This document shows, piece after piece, positions 1-8,343 of a stretch of 36,769 nt of DNA; position 1 is the stretch's first letter; each line of letters opens with the position of its first letter. The DNA comes from Parachlamydiaceae bacterium (GTDB lineage: Bacteria; Chlamydiota; Chlamydiia; Chlamydiales; Parachlamydiaceae). Below the pieces are notes generated by a model, which saw only the letters and a program-made list of their open reading frames with translations, was not told the origin of the DNA and ran no database searches. The DNA lies in contig JACCRY010000080.1 of NCBI GenBank assembly GCA_013813265.1, forward strand, positions 1-36,769. The letters are read 5' to 3'. Position numbers and translations under genes: made by a program.

Positions 1-1
1 C

Positions 2-187
2 TACCATTGGAAAACTATCCGCAAAATTATGATGGGTCGTGTAAGAGTAACTATGCAGGCAAAAACTGAAGACGGCAAAACTCTTTACCTCCGCAGTTCA
101 ACGAAAGCTGAAGGCGAACAAAAGGAAATATATAGGGCATTAGGACTTTCTTCCTCAATTTTGAGGTCTAAAAAAACTATTGTATAA
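2..187 (+). CDS. C-terminal fragment of a probable DDE transposase
   Basis: An open frame enters from the left edge and runs 61 codons to TAA at 185-187. The peptide is basic (starts YHWKTIRKIMMGRV, ends SSSILRSKKTIV) and contains the stretch LRSSTKAEGEQKEIYRALGL. The pattern 'short beta segment, then EQ-x-IY-x-x-LG near the C-terminus' is what I associate with IS4/IS1634-type DDE transposases, but the catalytic core lies outside the window, so the family is an inference. Downstream, 188-449 carries no gene; it has a hairpin (GCGGAGAC at 373-380 pairing with GTCTCCGC at 393-400). The element's left end is not visible, so the copy may be intact. Confidence 0.45.
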   Translation, partial: YHWKTIRKIMMGRVRVTMQAKTEDGKTLYLRSSTKAEGEQKEIYRALGLSSSILRSKKTIV

Positions 188-449
188 ATTTAAAATGTAG
201 TCAAGAATCTGCAAACTTCCTCACGGAAGCTGGTGAACTTGGGGTAATAGGCAAGGTTTCGACTTTTAAGAAAAAATAATGAATTTAAGCTAAGGTCCAT
301 GGAGATGATGCAAAGTCGTTAACGCGAGCTTCTTCAGCGTAGGGCGCTCTCAACAAATCGAGTGCGAATAAAGCGGAGACAAGTCTAGAAAAGTCTCCGC
401 ACTCCAAAGCTTTCAATGTATTGACAGAGCCTCTACTCACCGGAGTTAT

Positions 450-1090
450 TTATTCTTTCGAAAGTAAATGTGGCTCTGCGGGGCTGATAAGAAATGCGTG
501 ATTTCTTTCACTGCTAAATTTACTTATTCCACAGATACAAGCATGATCATTTAAACCAGTTATTCCTTGAATAGTATTCCAGGGAGAGTCTATGTTCCCA
601 ATTCCCACAGCATCATTCAAATTAATCTCGTTGCCTTGCTTCCAAAGAATCGTTAGAGCCTCATTGTCAGAGAGACGTGCACCAGCAATTTGACCTTGAT
701 TATTTATAAACTTTGGAAAGAATCCATCTAGAGAGACAAGTCCATTTTCTCGATCCCATAATAGCCTTCAGCTATTTTCGGAGAAGATCGAAGCACCACC
801 GTTTGCCCTTGATCGTTTAAGTCAACATGCATGATGTTCACATCTTGAATGATTTGTTCGGTTGTTTGGTGAATGGGGTCATACAGAACTAACATTGGAA
901 GAGCAGAATCCACGCCCGCATTCTTTACGAACTGTCTGCCTAAAATCGCTCCCTGATTGTTCATCTTTTAGGCTGTCGTTAGAGCACTGGAATCAATTTG
1001 CTCAAATTTTCCATTTTCCCAAAGGGCTAATTTTATGACAGTTCCATCTTTTTTTGTATTCGCAACTAGAATTTGACCTTTATCATTGAA
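450..1090 (-). pseudogene. Broken HAF-repeat protein gene
   Basis: The minus strand encodes a run of HAF-type repeat phrases spread over more than one frame. Upstream comes FNDKGQILVANT and LALWENGKFEQIDSSAL, then a TAA stop at 970-968, then KMNNQGAILGRQF and LNDQGQTVVLRSS. At about 760-770 the frame must shift to continue as LWDRENGLVSLDGF, INNQGQIAGARLSD, GLNDHACICGISKF and HAFLISP, ending at TAA 452-450. Phrases such as N-D/N-x-G-Q-I/V and LW-x-x-G are the hallmark of the HAF extracellular repeat family, whose function is unknown. There is at least one in-frame stop and one frameshift, and no credible 5' end: the frame runs into the start of the divergent gene at 1092. I read it as an eroded 3' part of a larger gene beside a transposase remnant. 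Confidence 0.7.
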
Positions 1091-1091
1091 A

Positions 1092-2549
1092 ATGACAATG
1101 ACCGAAAATTTTTCGGCTGATGTAACTTTATTTAATGATTTGGATCTTCCTCTTTTAAATTTCGCAGAGGCGATGCCAGTTTTAGTTAATGGTGATATTA
1201 CAACAGTCGCGCTAGGAAATGTTCATTCAGATCAACATATAGTCGAAGGAAAAAATTTTTGGCATTGTCACAATTTATATCATTACAATAAAGCTTCTTT
1301 GGAAGTATCTAACTCTGCGGACGCAGCACAGATTTTTACTAGCACACAATTTGAACGCTTTTTGAGTTTGATTGGGCGCATTGTTGAGACCATGTTCAAC
1401 ACTACTTTTTTCTCCTCCTATCATTATTTTACGAATGGAGAAGACAAGAAAGATGGTATTTATTCCAAAGATGCACCTCTGTCAACAAATGAAAAAGGTT
1501 CTTCTTATTTTGTTGGCCATGCGACAGTTACGATGCATGTTCCCGTAAAATCAATTTCGGGAGGAGATGATATAAAAGTGAACCTCATCACCGATCCCAT
1601 TGAAGGAGACATGTTGAAAATTCTTTATCCAAGAATGACTGATCCGGCAAGACTTATGGACGATTGTCCTGTTCCACACGTTTTCTTACTTTCACATAAT
1701 CATCGTGATCATTACGACGAAGACACCTTGAAGAAATTAGTAAAATATCAACCTGTCATGATAGTGCTCGCGGGAGATGCAGAAAAATTCACAAATTTAG
1801 GATTTAAAAATGTGCACGAAACCAATTGGTGGCAAAAGACAACTATTCCTGTCATCCAAGGAAATAATCAAGGGCTACTAGAAATTACTGCAGTTCCTGC
1901 AAATCATTGGTCAGGTCAAGGACCGTGTGATGGACATCAGGCGACTTTTGTTGGGTTTGTCATTCACAAAGATGGTGGAGATGTTTATTTTGCCGGAGAT
2001 ACTGCTCGCCTAACAAATGAACATATTAAAGCAATGAGAGAACAATTTGATATCCGAACTATGTTTCAACCTGGAGGACCAGATGAATGCAGGGAAAATA
2101 TGAAAGGAACACATCAATCCTCGGTCGATGGTGTCTGGATGCATTTTGAATTGATGTTACAAAATTTGTATGAAAAAGATGACTTCATAAATAGACCAAA
2201 ATCAGAATTTATCAAAGAGGCTAAGAAGTTGCGAACGATCTATATGCACAATAAGACATATAAGTTGGGCAACTTGCATTTTGATGATACCGATGCCAGT
2301 GTAGGAAGGTTAAAGAAAGCTCTTGAGACAAATTCTGAAAAAGATTTAGCTGCTTTGCGTGAACATGAGCTTGCAGTATTAGAAGAATTAAAAGGCTATT
2401 GGCTTCAATCAGAAGAAAAACAATTCTTTTTCACACCTAATAATGTGCAGAACGGCTTTGAATTTCTTACCTCAGAAGAAATCCTTGAGATCCTTGAGGC
2501 CACAATTGTAATTCCTAAGATTGGCGCAAGAACAGAATTTGCCTCTTAA
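1092..2549 (+). CDS. Metallo-beta-lactamase-fold hydrolase, NAPE-PLD-like
   Basis: A 485-residue protein with the metallo-beta-lactamase fold of the Lactamase_B_2/NAPE-PLD group. Seen in order: FVGHATVTM (about residues 140-148), an ITDP strand, the metal-binding motif SHNHRDHYD (about 201-209: H-x-H-x-D-H), the later ligand region PANHWSGQG, FAGDTA, and FQPGG. This set matches N-acyl-phosphatidylethanolamine phospholipase D and relatives, zinc enzymes that cleave a phosphodiester in lipids; the actual substrate here is unknown. The N-terminal ~130 and C-terminal ~110 residues are outside the core. Start choice is uncertain: TTG 1086, ATG 1092 and ATG 1098 are in frame and none has a good Shine-Dalgarno; I took 1092. 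No signal peptide is visible. The gene ends one base before the convergent exonuclease gene. Confidence 0.75.
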   Translation: MTMTENFSADVTLFNDLDLPLLNFAEAMPVLVNGDITTVALGNVHSDQHIVEGKNFWHCHNLYHYNKASLEVSNSADAAQIFTSTQFERFLSLIGRIVETMFNTTFFSSYHYFTNGEDKKDGIYSKDAPLSTNEKGSSYFVGHATVTMHVPVKSISGGDDIKVNLITDPIEGDMLKILYPRMTDPARLMDDCPVPHVFLLSHNHRDHYDEDTLKKLVKYQPVMIVLAGDAEKFTNLGFKNVHETNWWQKTTIPVIQGNNQGLLEITAVPANHWSGQGPCDGHQATFVGFVIHKDGGDVYFAGDTARLTNEHIKAMREQFDIRTMFQPGGPDECRENMKGTHQSSVDGVWMHFELMLQNLYEKDDFINRPKSEFIKEAKKLRTIYMHNKTYKLGNLHFDDTDASVGRLKKALETNSEKDLAALREHELAVLEELKGYWLQSEEKQFFFTPNNVQNGFEFLTSEEILEILEATIVIPKIGARTEFAS

Positions 2550-2550
2550 G

Positions 2551-3141
2551 TTAGGACGTGAATTTCAAGCCAAAAACGGTTTGATAGCACAACATTAGGT
2601 GTTCAACCCCCTGCATGGCACTGTGAGGGGTATTTTCTTCTGGCAGATTATACACTTTAGCAATCTCATTTTTCGAGATATTCAGACTTTCGGGAAATTG
2701 TGACTTTGTATCAACCATTTGCTTTGCTAATAATGACCAGTACATCGAAGCAAAATCAAGCCAATGATAAGGCCACCCAAGGCGTTCTTGTGTGTAAACG
2801 TCAATAAGCTGCATAAAAAACCCACGGTCAAAGGCTGGATTTTGACATATAAAAACGGCTTTCCCCCTTTCAATCCCAAGATCTGTAAAAATTGAAATGA
2901 TCTCGTCCCTTGCTGTTTGTACTTCTTTTCCAACAGAGATTTGTTCAAAAGTATAACCGTTGATAAGCAAACTCGTAGGATCCGCAAGCTGCCAAATCTC
3001 AAGAGGATGCTTAATCAAACTTTGATAGCGGACCTTAGATTTGTTTGTCGTCATATCGACAACTTCAAATGCTATATCGATTGCAACATGTTTTGTGCAA
3101 TCAAGTCCAGTTGTTTCTGTATCGAGAAATATGGCTTGCAT
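2551..3141 (-). CDS. DEDDh 3'-5' exonuclease-like protein (DnaQ/RNase T fold)
   Basis: 196 residues covering one exonuclease domain. Motif ExoI is LDTETTGLD (D7, E9) and ExoII is CQNPAFDRGFF (D105). The ExoIII region reads PHSAMQGVEH: H173 is present, but the position five residues later, normally the last metal-binding Asp of H-x-A-x-x-D, is Gly178 (codon GGG). The fold and family are clear; full activity is doubtful unless the nearby Glu180 substitutes. Proteins of this fold trim DNA or RNA 3' ends or proofread; which substrate applies here cannot be told. It converges with the hydrolase gene (1-base gap) and is divergent from the outer-membrane protein gene. Length fits a stand-alone exonuclease rather than a polymerase subunit. 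Confidence 0.75.
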   Translation of the reverse strand: MQAIFLDTETTGLDCTKHVAIDIAFEVVDMTTNKSKVRYQSLIKHPLEIWQLADPTSLLINGYTFEQISVGKEVQTARDEIISIFTDLGIERGKAVFICQNPAFDRGFFMQLIDVYTQERLGWPYHWLDFASMYWSLLAKQMVDTKSQFPESLNISKNEIAKVYNLPEENTPHSAMQGVEHLMLCYQTVFGLKFTS

Positions 3142-3358
3142 AGGGCTAATTCACTCTTTTTCTAAATAAAAGGCTACACTAACAAATCAAAGTTGCCTTA
3201 GCAAGCTAATTTACTCAGGGAGGTATTTTACCGAGATATATATATTTTTTTAACCCACAAGATTTGGTGAATTAACCTCATAATTCCACAAAAACTGTTT
3301 TACAGGATTCTCGTGAATCGGTTATTGTGCTCCATAAAGACTTTTAAGGAGCCCCCAA

Positions 3359-4660
3359 ATGACCTTTCATAACTGGAAATTACTAATAAGTGCTGTTCTA
3401 TTTACGGCCACTATTTCAACTACTAACACAGCAAGTGCTTTTATAGCCGGCACACGTGCCCCAGGGATGGGGTCAACGGGAATCGCATATCCACAAGATG
3501 CTTTTGCTGGCGCCTATAATCCTGCTGGTATTCTTGAAGTTGAAGATCGTTTCGATTTATCAGCTTCCTCCATCTTTAATCGCGGTACTGCGATCATTCA
3601 GTTTGACCGAACTCCAGCAAATGAAGATAAGGAAAAAATAAATGGCAAATTCAATCCATTTAATCATCTAGCCAGTTTTGATTTTGGCCTTGGGATTAAC
3701 CAAACTTTTTGTACAAATATCTGTGGTTATTCTTGGGAATGGGCTGTTGGGCTTGTGGCTTATAATTGGGAACGGCAAAAAACTTCTTACAGCAAACGGG
3801 TCCCCTTGTTAACTAAAGAAAAAAAATCAAAACTTGGCATGGAATATATACATGATGTTGTTTCCCCTATCATCAGCCTACGTGTAACGGACTGCCACAC
3901 AATTGGTTTTTCATTTGATTACCACATTCAACGTCTTAGCATTAAAGGCCTTGAGCAGTTTCGACATGAAAATCACAGCTATTCACCTTCTCATGTTACA
4001 AACAATGGGGATTCATACTCACGTGGCTTTGGCGCTACAATTGGTTGGGCTTGGGAAGCAACGGATGGTCTAACAATTGGCGCAATATACCGTAGTAAAA
4101 CAAAAATGAGTCGATTCCACAAATATAAAGGCTTTTTTGCACAAGGAGGCGCAATTGATTCTCCGGCACAATGGGGTGTCGGTGCTGCATATCAATTTCT
4201 ACCTTGTGCAACTGTGACAGCAGACATTGAGTGGATCGAGTGGGATCAGATAAAAGCTCTGCATAATCCCCTTTTGCAAAAAGACAAAAAAATTGGCCTA
4301 GCAGGAACAGATCATGGTCCTGGGTTTGGATTTAATAATCAGGTCGTTTATCGCCTAGGGATAGACTATGCCATCAATCAATTCTGGACAGTACGTGCGG
4401 GTTATCAATATGCAAATACTGTGACAAAAAAATCACAAACTATGTTGAACTTGCTCTTTTGCAAGACAAGTGAACATTTGGCCAGCTTCGGTGTTTCATA
4501 TATGCTTACTCCATGTAATGAAATCTCATTCTTTTACGCACACTCCTTTGAAAATGAGGTCAATGGCAAACATGCTATTCCTGTCGAATGTGGCCCTGGA
4601 AAGGTTGATCTGACTGAAAGTAAAGATTTCGTAGGGCTATCTTGGGCCTTCATTTATTAA
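3359..4660 (+). CDS. FadL/OmpP1-family outer-membrane protein
   Basis: 433 residues. The N-terminus is a Sec signal (K7, hydrophobic 8-16, small-residue tail with cleavage likely after TNTASA). The mature start, FIAGTRAPGMGSTGIAYPQDAFAGAYNPAG, carries the G-A/S-x-x-A...N-P-A pattern that opens the FadL/OmpP1 hydrophobic-compound transport porins, and it ends in an aromatic residue (SWAFIY) as outer-membrane barrels do. Likely role: passage of fatty acids or other hydrophobic host metabolites across the outer membrane. Seven cysteines lie in the mature part (for example CTNIC, DCH, PCA, PCN, ECG), which is high for this family and may allow disulfide cross-linking in the chlamydial envelope. 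AAGGAG at 3346-3351 supports ATG 3359. No clear promoter hexamers in 3142-3358. Confidence 0.8.
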   Translation: MTFHNWKLLISAVLFTATISTTNTASAFIAGTRAPGMGSTGIAYPQDAFAGAYNPAGILEVEDRFDLSASSIFNRGTAIIQFDRTPANEDKEKINGKFNPFNHLASFDFGLGINQTFCTNICGYSWEWAVGLVAYNWERQKTSYSKRVPLLTKEKKSKLGMEYIHDVVSPIISLRVTDCHTIGFSFDYHIQRLSIKGLEQFRHENHSYSPSHVTNNGDSYSRGFGATIGWAWEATDGLTIGAIYRSKTKMSRFHKYKGFFAQGGAIDSPAQWGVGAAYQFLPCATVTADIEWIEWDQIKALHNPLLQKDKKIGLAGTDHGPGFGFNNQVVYRLGIDYAINQFWTVRAGYQYANTVTKKSQTMLNLLFCKTSEHLASFGVSYMLTPCNEISFFYAHSFENEVNGKHAIPVECGPGKVDLTESKDFVGLSWAFIY

Positions 4661-4765
4661 TCAGTTCTCTACTTTTTTGTAACTCAGACGCACAAAGAAC
4701 ACAAATTGGCAGGGAAAATTAAAAAACAGAAGTAAGTTGTTTTATATCTCTCTGCCTTCTTTTTC

Positions 4766-4811
4766 TCGACTTTGTGGATTGCAAGCCTAGAGAAAAAATT
4801 CTCAAAGTCGA
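4766..4811. terminator. Possible bidirectional terminator between fadL-like and sodC-like genes
   Basis: TCGACTTTG at 4766-4774 pairs with CAAAGTCGA at 4803-4811. Inside is a second small hairpin (GAGAA/TTCTC around AAAA). It sits between two convergent genes (stops at 4660 and 4868). There is no strong T run directly after either arm, so termination is only suggested. Confidence 0.3.
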
Positions 4812-4867
4812 ATCTTTGCCCTCTCTACTGTTTCTTTGGCCCTTTATATCAAAAAAAATCACAATTA

Positions 4868-5398
4868 CTAGTCGATGACGCCGCAAGTTAGGAATTTCCC
4901 GACATTACCTGTAGATTGTGAAGTAAAATCATCGGGGACATCATTCACAACAACAGATCTTCCCACAATAGAATGAGGCCCACTGAGAGATATTAGATTA
5001 TCTACCCGCTCGTAATGTCCTTTTCCAGATTCATCAGCTACAATGTTTCCTAAATCTCCTAGTCGCCTATTAATATGATCAGGCCCTCCATGAGGCGCAC
5101 CTAATGGATTGTAGTAGCCTCCAGTCGAAGAGCCATCGTGGGCACTACAATCACCATATTCATGGATATGAAATCCATGTTTGCCTGGAGATAACCCTTC
5201 AACATCCGCTATGATTTTTACTCCATCTTCAACAGTGATAAATGTCACGCTCCCATGTGCTCGATTTCCTTTCGTTGGAGAAAGCAAGACGTAAGCTTTC
5301 TTAGAACTATCATATTCTTTAGCTTCCAAGGATGCAACCAAGGCACCACTTAAGACTGTTATTCCGGTTAATAGTTTCAAGAGTTCTGTAAAATACAT
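4868..5398 (-). CDS. SodC-like Cu/Zn superoxide dismutase homologue with degraded metal site
   Basis: 176 residues: hydrophobic N-terminus (about 7-23) fitting export, then a full Cu/Zn SOD domain: HGSVTF, SPGKHGFHIHEYGDC, NPLGAPHGGP, LGDLGNI, SIVGRSVVV, TCGVID. Aligned by these motifs to human SOD1, H46, H48, H71 and D83 are kept (H77, H79, H103, D115), and a Cys pair that could form the structural disulfide is kept (C84, C172). The bridging ligand H63 is Tyr95 (TAC), Zn ligand H80 is Arg112 (CGA), Cu ligand H120 is Asn152 (AAT), and the substrate-guiding Arg143 is Phe169. Normal dismutation is therefore unlikely. The frame is intact with no stops, so this looks like a retained pseudoenzyme rather than junk. 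Divergent from greA across about 105 bp. Confidence 0.85.
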   Translation of the reverse strand: MYFTELLKLLTGITVLSGALVASLEAKEYDSSKKAYVLLSPTKGNRAHGSVTFITVEDGVKIIADVEGLSPGKHGFHIHEYGDCSAHDGSSTGGYYNPLGAPHGGPDHINRRLGDLGNIVADESGKGHYERVDNLISLSGPHSIVGRSVVVNDVPDDFTSQSTGNVGKFLTCGVID

Positions 5399-5503
5399 CT
5401 GAATTTCTCCTTAAGTTCTTGTAATCAATGTCCGACGTTGCTATCCTCTTATTTGAGCGTAGATTTTTTTTTGTTTTGTGAAAAGCATAAATAGAGGCAA
5501 TTG

Positions 5504-7666
5504 ATGGGATATTTAGAAGAGTTTCAAACTCAAATTAACAGACGGGACTTTCCTAAATTTTTGCAGCTATGGGAAGAATACTGTACAAATGATACAGTAG
5601 ACGTAGAAGAATTCAGTCAGCTTCTGGAGGCGATTAAATCGTCAGAAATTATTAAACTTTTTGGGCAAATTGTCGAAACTGCGGTGCCTGTTTGGAAAAT
5701 GATTTCGGATCAAGGTGACTCTTACAAAATCATGAAACAACTCATCGACTTACAACTCACAAATTCCCCTAATCTTTATAATATTGCATTTGAACTCCTA
5801 AAGAAAAAATATAAGAATGACCCTCAATTTGAAGAGCGAATTCGCCTTGCGGGAATACGTACACCTGAAAATTTTCAAGGGGCCCTAGCAAATTACGATC
5901 TTTTAGCTCATATGGGTAAAGGGAAATTTGTATTTCATAGTGGTGGTTGGGGAACAGGAGAGATCACTGACTTGTCCTTTTTACGCGAACAAATTAGTAT
6001 CGAATTTGAAAACGTGCCAGGTCTTAAACATCTTTCACTTAACAACGCCTTCAAAGTTCTTATTCCTTTAGCTGATGAACATTTTCTAGCCCGTCGGTTT
6101 GGCGATGCGGACAAACTTGAGAAAGAAGCAAAAGATCAACCCTTAGCCATCGTTAAGATGCTTCTTCAAGACTTAGGACCTAAGACTTCTGGTGAAATTA
6201 AAGATATCCTCTGTGACTTTGTTATTCCAGAAGATGATTGGGCAAAGTGGTGGCAAACGACTCGTGCTAAGTTAAAGAAAGACACCTTGATCGAATCTCC
6301 AAAAACAGTTCGCGAGCAATTTCGTTTACGAAAAAATGAAGTCCGTCATGAAGATCGTTTCTTAAAAGCGATTAATGAGAAAAAGGATCCAATTGATGTT
6401 ATCTCGACCGCTTACAACTTTACACGAGATTTTCCGGTCGTCTTAAAAGACGAAAAAATTAAAAAAATGCTCGTTGAAAAATTTCTCCTTTTATCTGAAG
6501 AAAATTTAAGTGATGCAGAAAAATTTCAGGTGCATATTTTCCTCGAAGACTTTTTGGGTTATCAATTCCCCGGCAATACGCTTGAAGTGCTCATTCAAAA
6601 AGATTACGATTTCGAAGCAATAGTCGAAGCTACAGAGATTCTAGCATTAAAAAAACGCATGCTCGTTTTAATAAGGTCACACCGTAAAGATTGGTTTAAG
6701 ATTTTTTCTGATATGTTTTTCTCAAGCCGACAAAGTGGTTTGCGCGAATACCTCTGCAAAGAGCTTAATCAAGAAGAACCGGAACTCTTTACAAAAGAAC
6801 TTCAGTCCCTTTTGAAAGCACCTCTAAAAAATCCGGATCTTTTTGTATGGTATTTTCAACTTTTGCTTGGCAAAGACCAAGAAAAGCTTCCTTTTGGTTC
6901 ACACGAAGGTCTTTTCAAGTGGTTTGAAGGCCTCTTAATTCTTCTGCATGGGATTGAATTTAAACCTGAATTTAGAGAACTGACCAAGAAAATTTACACG
7001 CTATTTTCCGGAAAGCGCTACGCACTTGTGCGTAAAATGTTAGAAGGTTCTTCTTTGCCCTTCGCTAAAGAATTTCTATTACTCACCTCTAAATGTCAAA
7101 TATTTACCGAATCTGAGCAAAAAATCTTACGCTCTCTTGCCGCAGTTGTTCACCCTACACTTTCCAAAGAACAAGCCCACCAAAGGCATCCGCACAGCGA
7201 TTCCCAGATCATCTGGACCACAGAAGAGGGTTACCAAACAATGCAAGAGCGTGTGCGACAACTTGGCACGACAGAAATTGTAGCAAATGCACGTGAAATT
7301 GAAGCTGCACGGGCCCATGGAGATTTACGCGAGAATTCCGAGTATAAATTCTCTTTAGAAAAACGTTCACGCCTACAAAGTGAACTTAAAAATCTTTCCG
7401 AACAATTGGGACGCGCTCGTATTATCACAAGAGCAGATGTCACAACAGATGAAGTTACAGTTGGCAGTATTGTCGATCTAGTTGATAGCAAAGGAACCCA
7501 GCTTCATTATACAATTCTTGGCCCTTGGGATGCAGATCCTGAAAAAAATATTCTTTCGCTGCAATCAAAATTGGTCCAAGCAATATTAGGATCTAAAAAA
7601 GACGATGTCGTTAATTTCCGTGGGGAAGATTATAAGATTGTTTCTCTCAAAACAATTTTCGATTAA
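5504..7666 (+). CDS. greA: Transcription elongation factor GreA, long chlamydial form
   Basis: 720 residues. Only the last ~155 are GreA proper: the N-terminal coiled coil (TTEEGYQTMQERVRQLG; EIEAARAHGDLRENSEYKFS with the acidic tip D-x-x-E; LEKRSRLQSELKNLSEQL) and the C-terminal FKBP-like part (VGSIVDLVD, QLHYTILGPWDAD, VNFRGEDYKIVSL). GreA inserts its coiled coil into the RNA polymerase secondary channel and stimulates transcript cleavage in backtracked complexes. The preceding ~560 residues are helical, charged and without a fold I recognise; a GreA of about 715 residues is known in Chlamydia, so the extension is a phylum trait. Start ATG 5504 is preferred over TTG 5501 because AGAGG at 5493-5497 is well spaced. 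First gene of a plus-strand cluster; rdgB starts 29 bases after its stop. Confidence 0.9.
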   Translation: MGYLEEFQTQINRRDFPKFLQLWEEYCTNDTVDVEEFSQLLEAIKSSEIIKLFGQIVETAVPVWKMISDQGDSYKIMKQLIDLQLTNSPNLYNIAFELLKKKYKNDPQFEERIRLAGIRTPENFQGALANYDLLAHMGKGKFVFHSGGWGTGEITDLSFLREQISIEFENVPGLKHLSLNNAFKVLIPLADEHFLARRFGDADKLEKEAKDQPLAIVKMLLQDLGPKTSGEIKDILCDFVIPEDDWAKWWQTTRAKLKKDTLIESPKTVREQFRLRKNEVRHEDRFLKAINEKKDPIDVISTAYNFTRDFPVVLKDEKIKKMLVEKFLLLSEENLSDAEKFQVHIFLEDFLGYQFPGNTLEVLIQKDYDFEAIVEATEILALKKRMLVLIRSHRKDWFKIFSDMFFSSRQSGLREYLCKELNQEEPELFTKELQSLLKAPLKNPDLFVWYFQLLLGKDQEKLPFGSHEGLFKWFEGLLILLHGIEFKPEFRELTKKIYTLFSGKRYALVRKMLEGSSLPFAKEFLLLTSKCQIFTESEQKILRSLAAVVHPTLSKEQAHQRHPHSDSQIIWTTEEGYQTMQERVRQLGTTEIVANAREIEAARAHGDLRENSEYKFSLEKRSRLQSELKNLSEQLGRARIITRADVTTDEVTVGSIVDLVDSKGTQLHYTILGPWDADPEKNILSLQSKLVQAILGSKKDDVVNFRGEDYKIVSLKTIFD

Positions 7667-7695
7667 GAAATGTGAGCAAAGGAACTGTAAAGCCC

Positions 7696-8322
7696 ATGGA
7701 AATTGTCATCGCGAGTACAAATTTACATAAAATTCGCGAGATTCGCGAAATGTGTAAGCAGCTCAAAAACATCGACTTCCTTTCTCTTCTAAACTTCCCC
7801 GATTATGTTCAGATTGAAGAATCGGGGGATACTTTGGAAAAAAATGCGATTTTAAAAGCCGTAGATGCAGCAGAAAAACTAAATAAGTGGACTATTGCCG
7901 ACGACTCAGGCCTATTTGTTCCCGTTTTAGATGGAGCTCCAGGTGTCCGTTCGAGGCGTTACGCTTCTGAAGATGCAAACGACACTGAAAATAGACAACG
8001 TCTTTTACAGGCTCTAGAAGGAATGGCTGAATATAAGCGCTCAGCCTATTATGAATGTTCACTCGTTTTGGCATCTCCTGAAGGTGTAAAAAAAAATGTT
8101 ACAGGTCGATGTGAGGGCTACATTACTGACACTGAACGTGGAAGAAATGGATTTGGCTATGATTCCATTTTTATGAAAAACGAATACAATAAAACATTTG
8201 CCGAGCTTGAAGAATCCGTAAAAAATCAAATTTCTCATCGAATGAAGGCACTACAAAAGCTCATTCCTACATTAGAATCTTTGTCATTACAAAATGACCA
8301 GCAAGGAAGCAATAACAATTAA
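7696..8322 (+). CDS. rdgB: RdgB/HAM1-family XTP/dITP pyrophosphatase
   Basis: 208 residues from ATG 7696. Opens with the family signature EIVIASTNLHKIREI, where the S/T-x-N-x-x-K loop binds the nucleotide triphosphate. It continues with IEESGDTLEKNAILKA, ADDSGLFVPVLDGAPGVRS (DDSGL catalytic/metal loop), GRCEGYITD, GFGYDSIF and NQISHRMKAL. The enzyme hydrolyses non-canonical purine triphosphates (ITP, dITP, XTP) to monophosphates, keeping them out of DNA and RNA. A GTG at 7672 would add eight residues, but it has no ribosome-binding site, while AAGGA at 7679-7683 precedes ATG 7696 and the protein then begins exactly as the family does. It lies between greA and the NYN-domain gene, all same strand, probably co-transcribed. 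Confidence 0.92.
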   Translation: MEIVIASTNLHKIREIREMCKQLKNIDFLSLLNFPDYVQIEESGDTLEKNAILKAVDAAEKLNKWTIADDSGLFVPVLDGAPGVRSRRYASEDANDTENRQRLLQALEGMAEYKRSAYYECSLVLASPEGVKKNVTGRCEGYITDTERGRNGFGYDSIFMKNEYNKTFAELEESVKNQISHRMKALQKLIPTLESLSLQNDQQGSNNN

Positions 8323-8343
8323 TTTACTTCCTGTTTGGGCATT

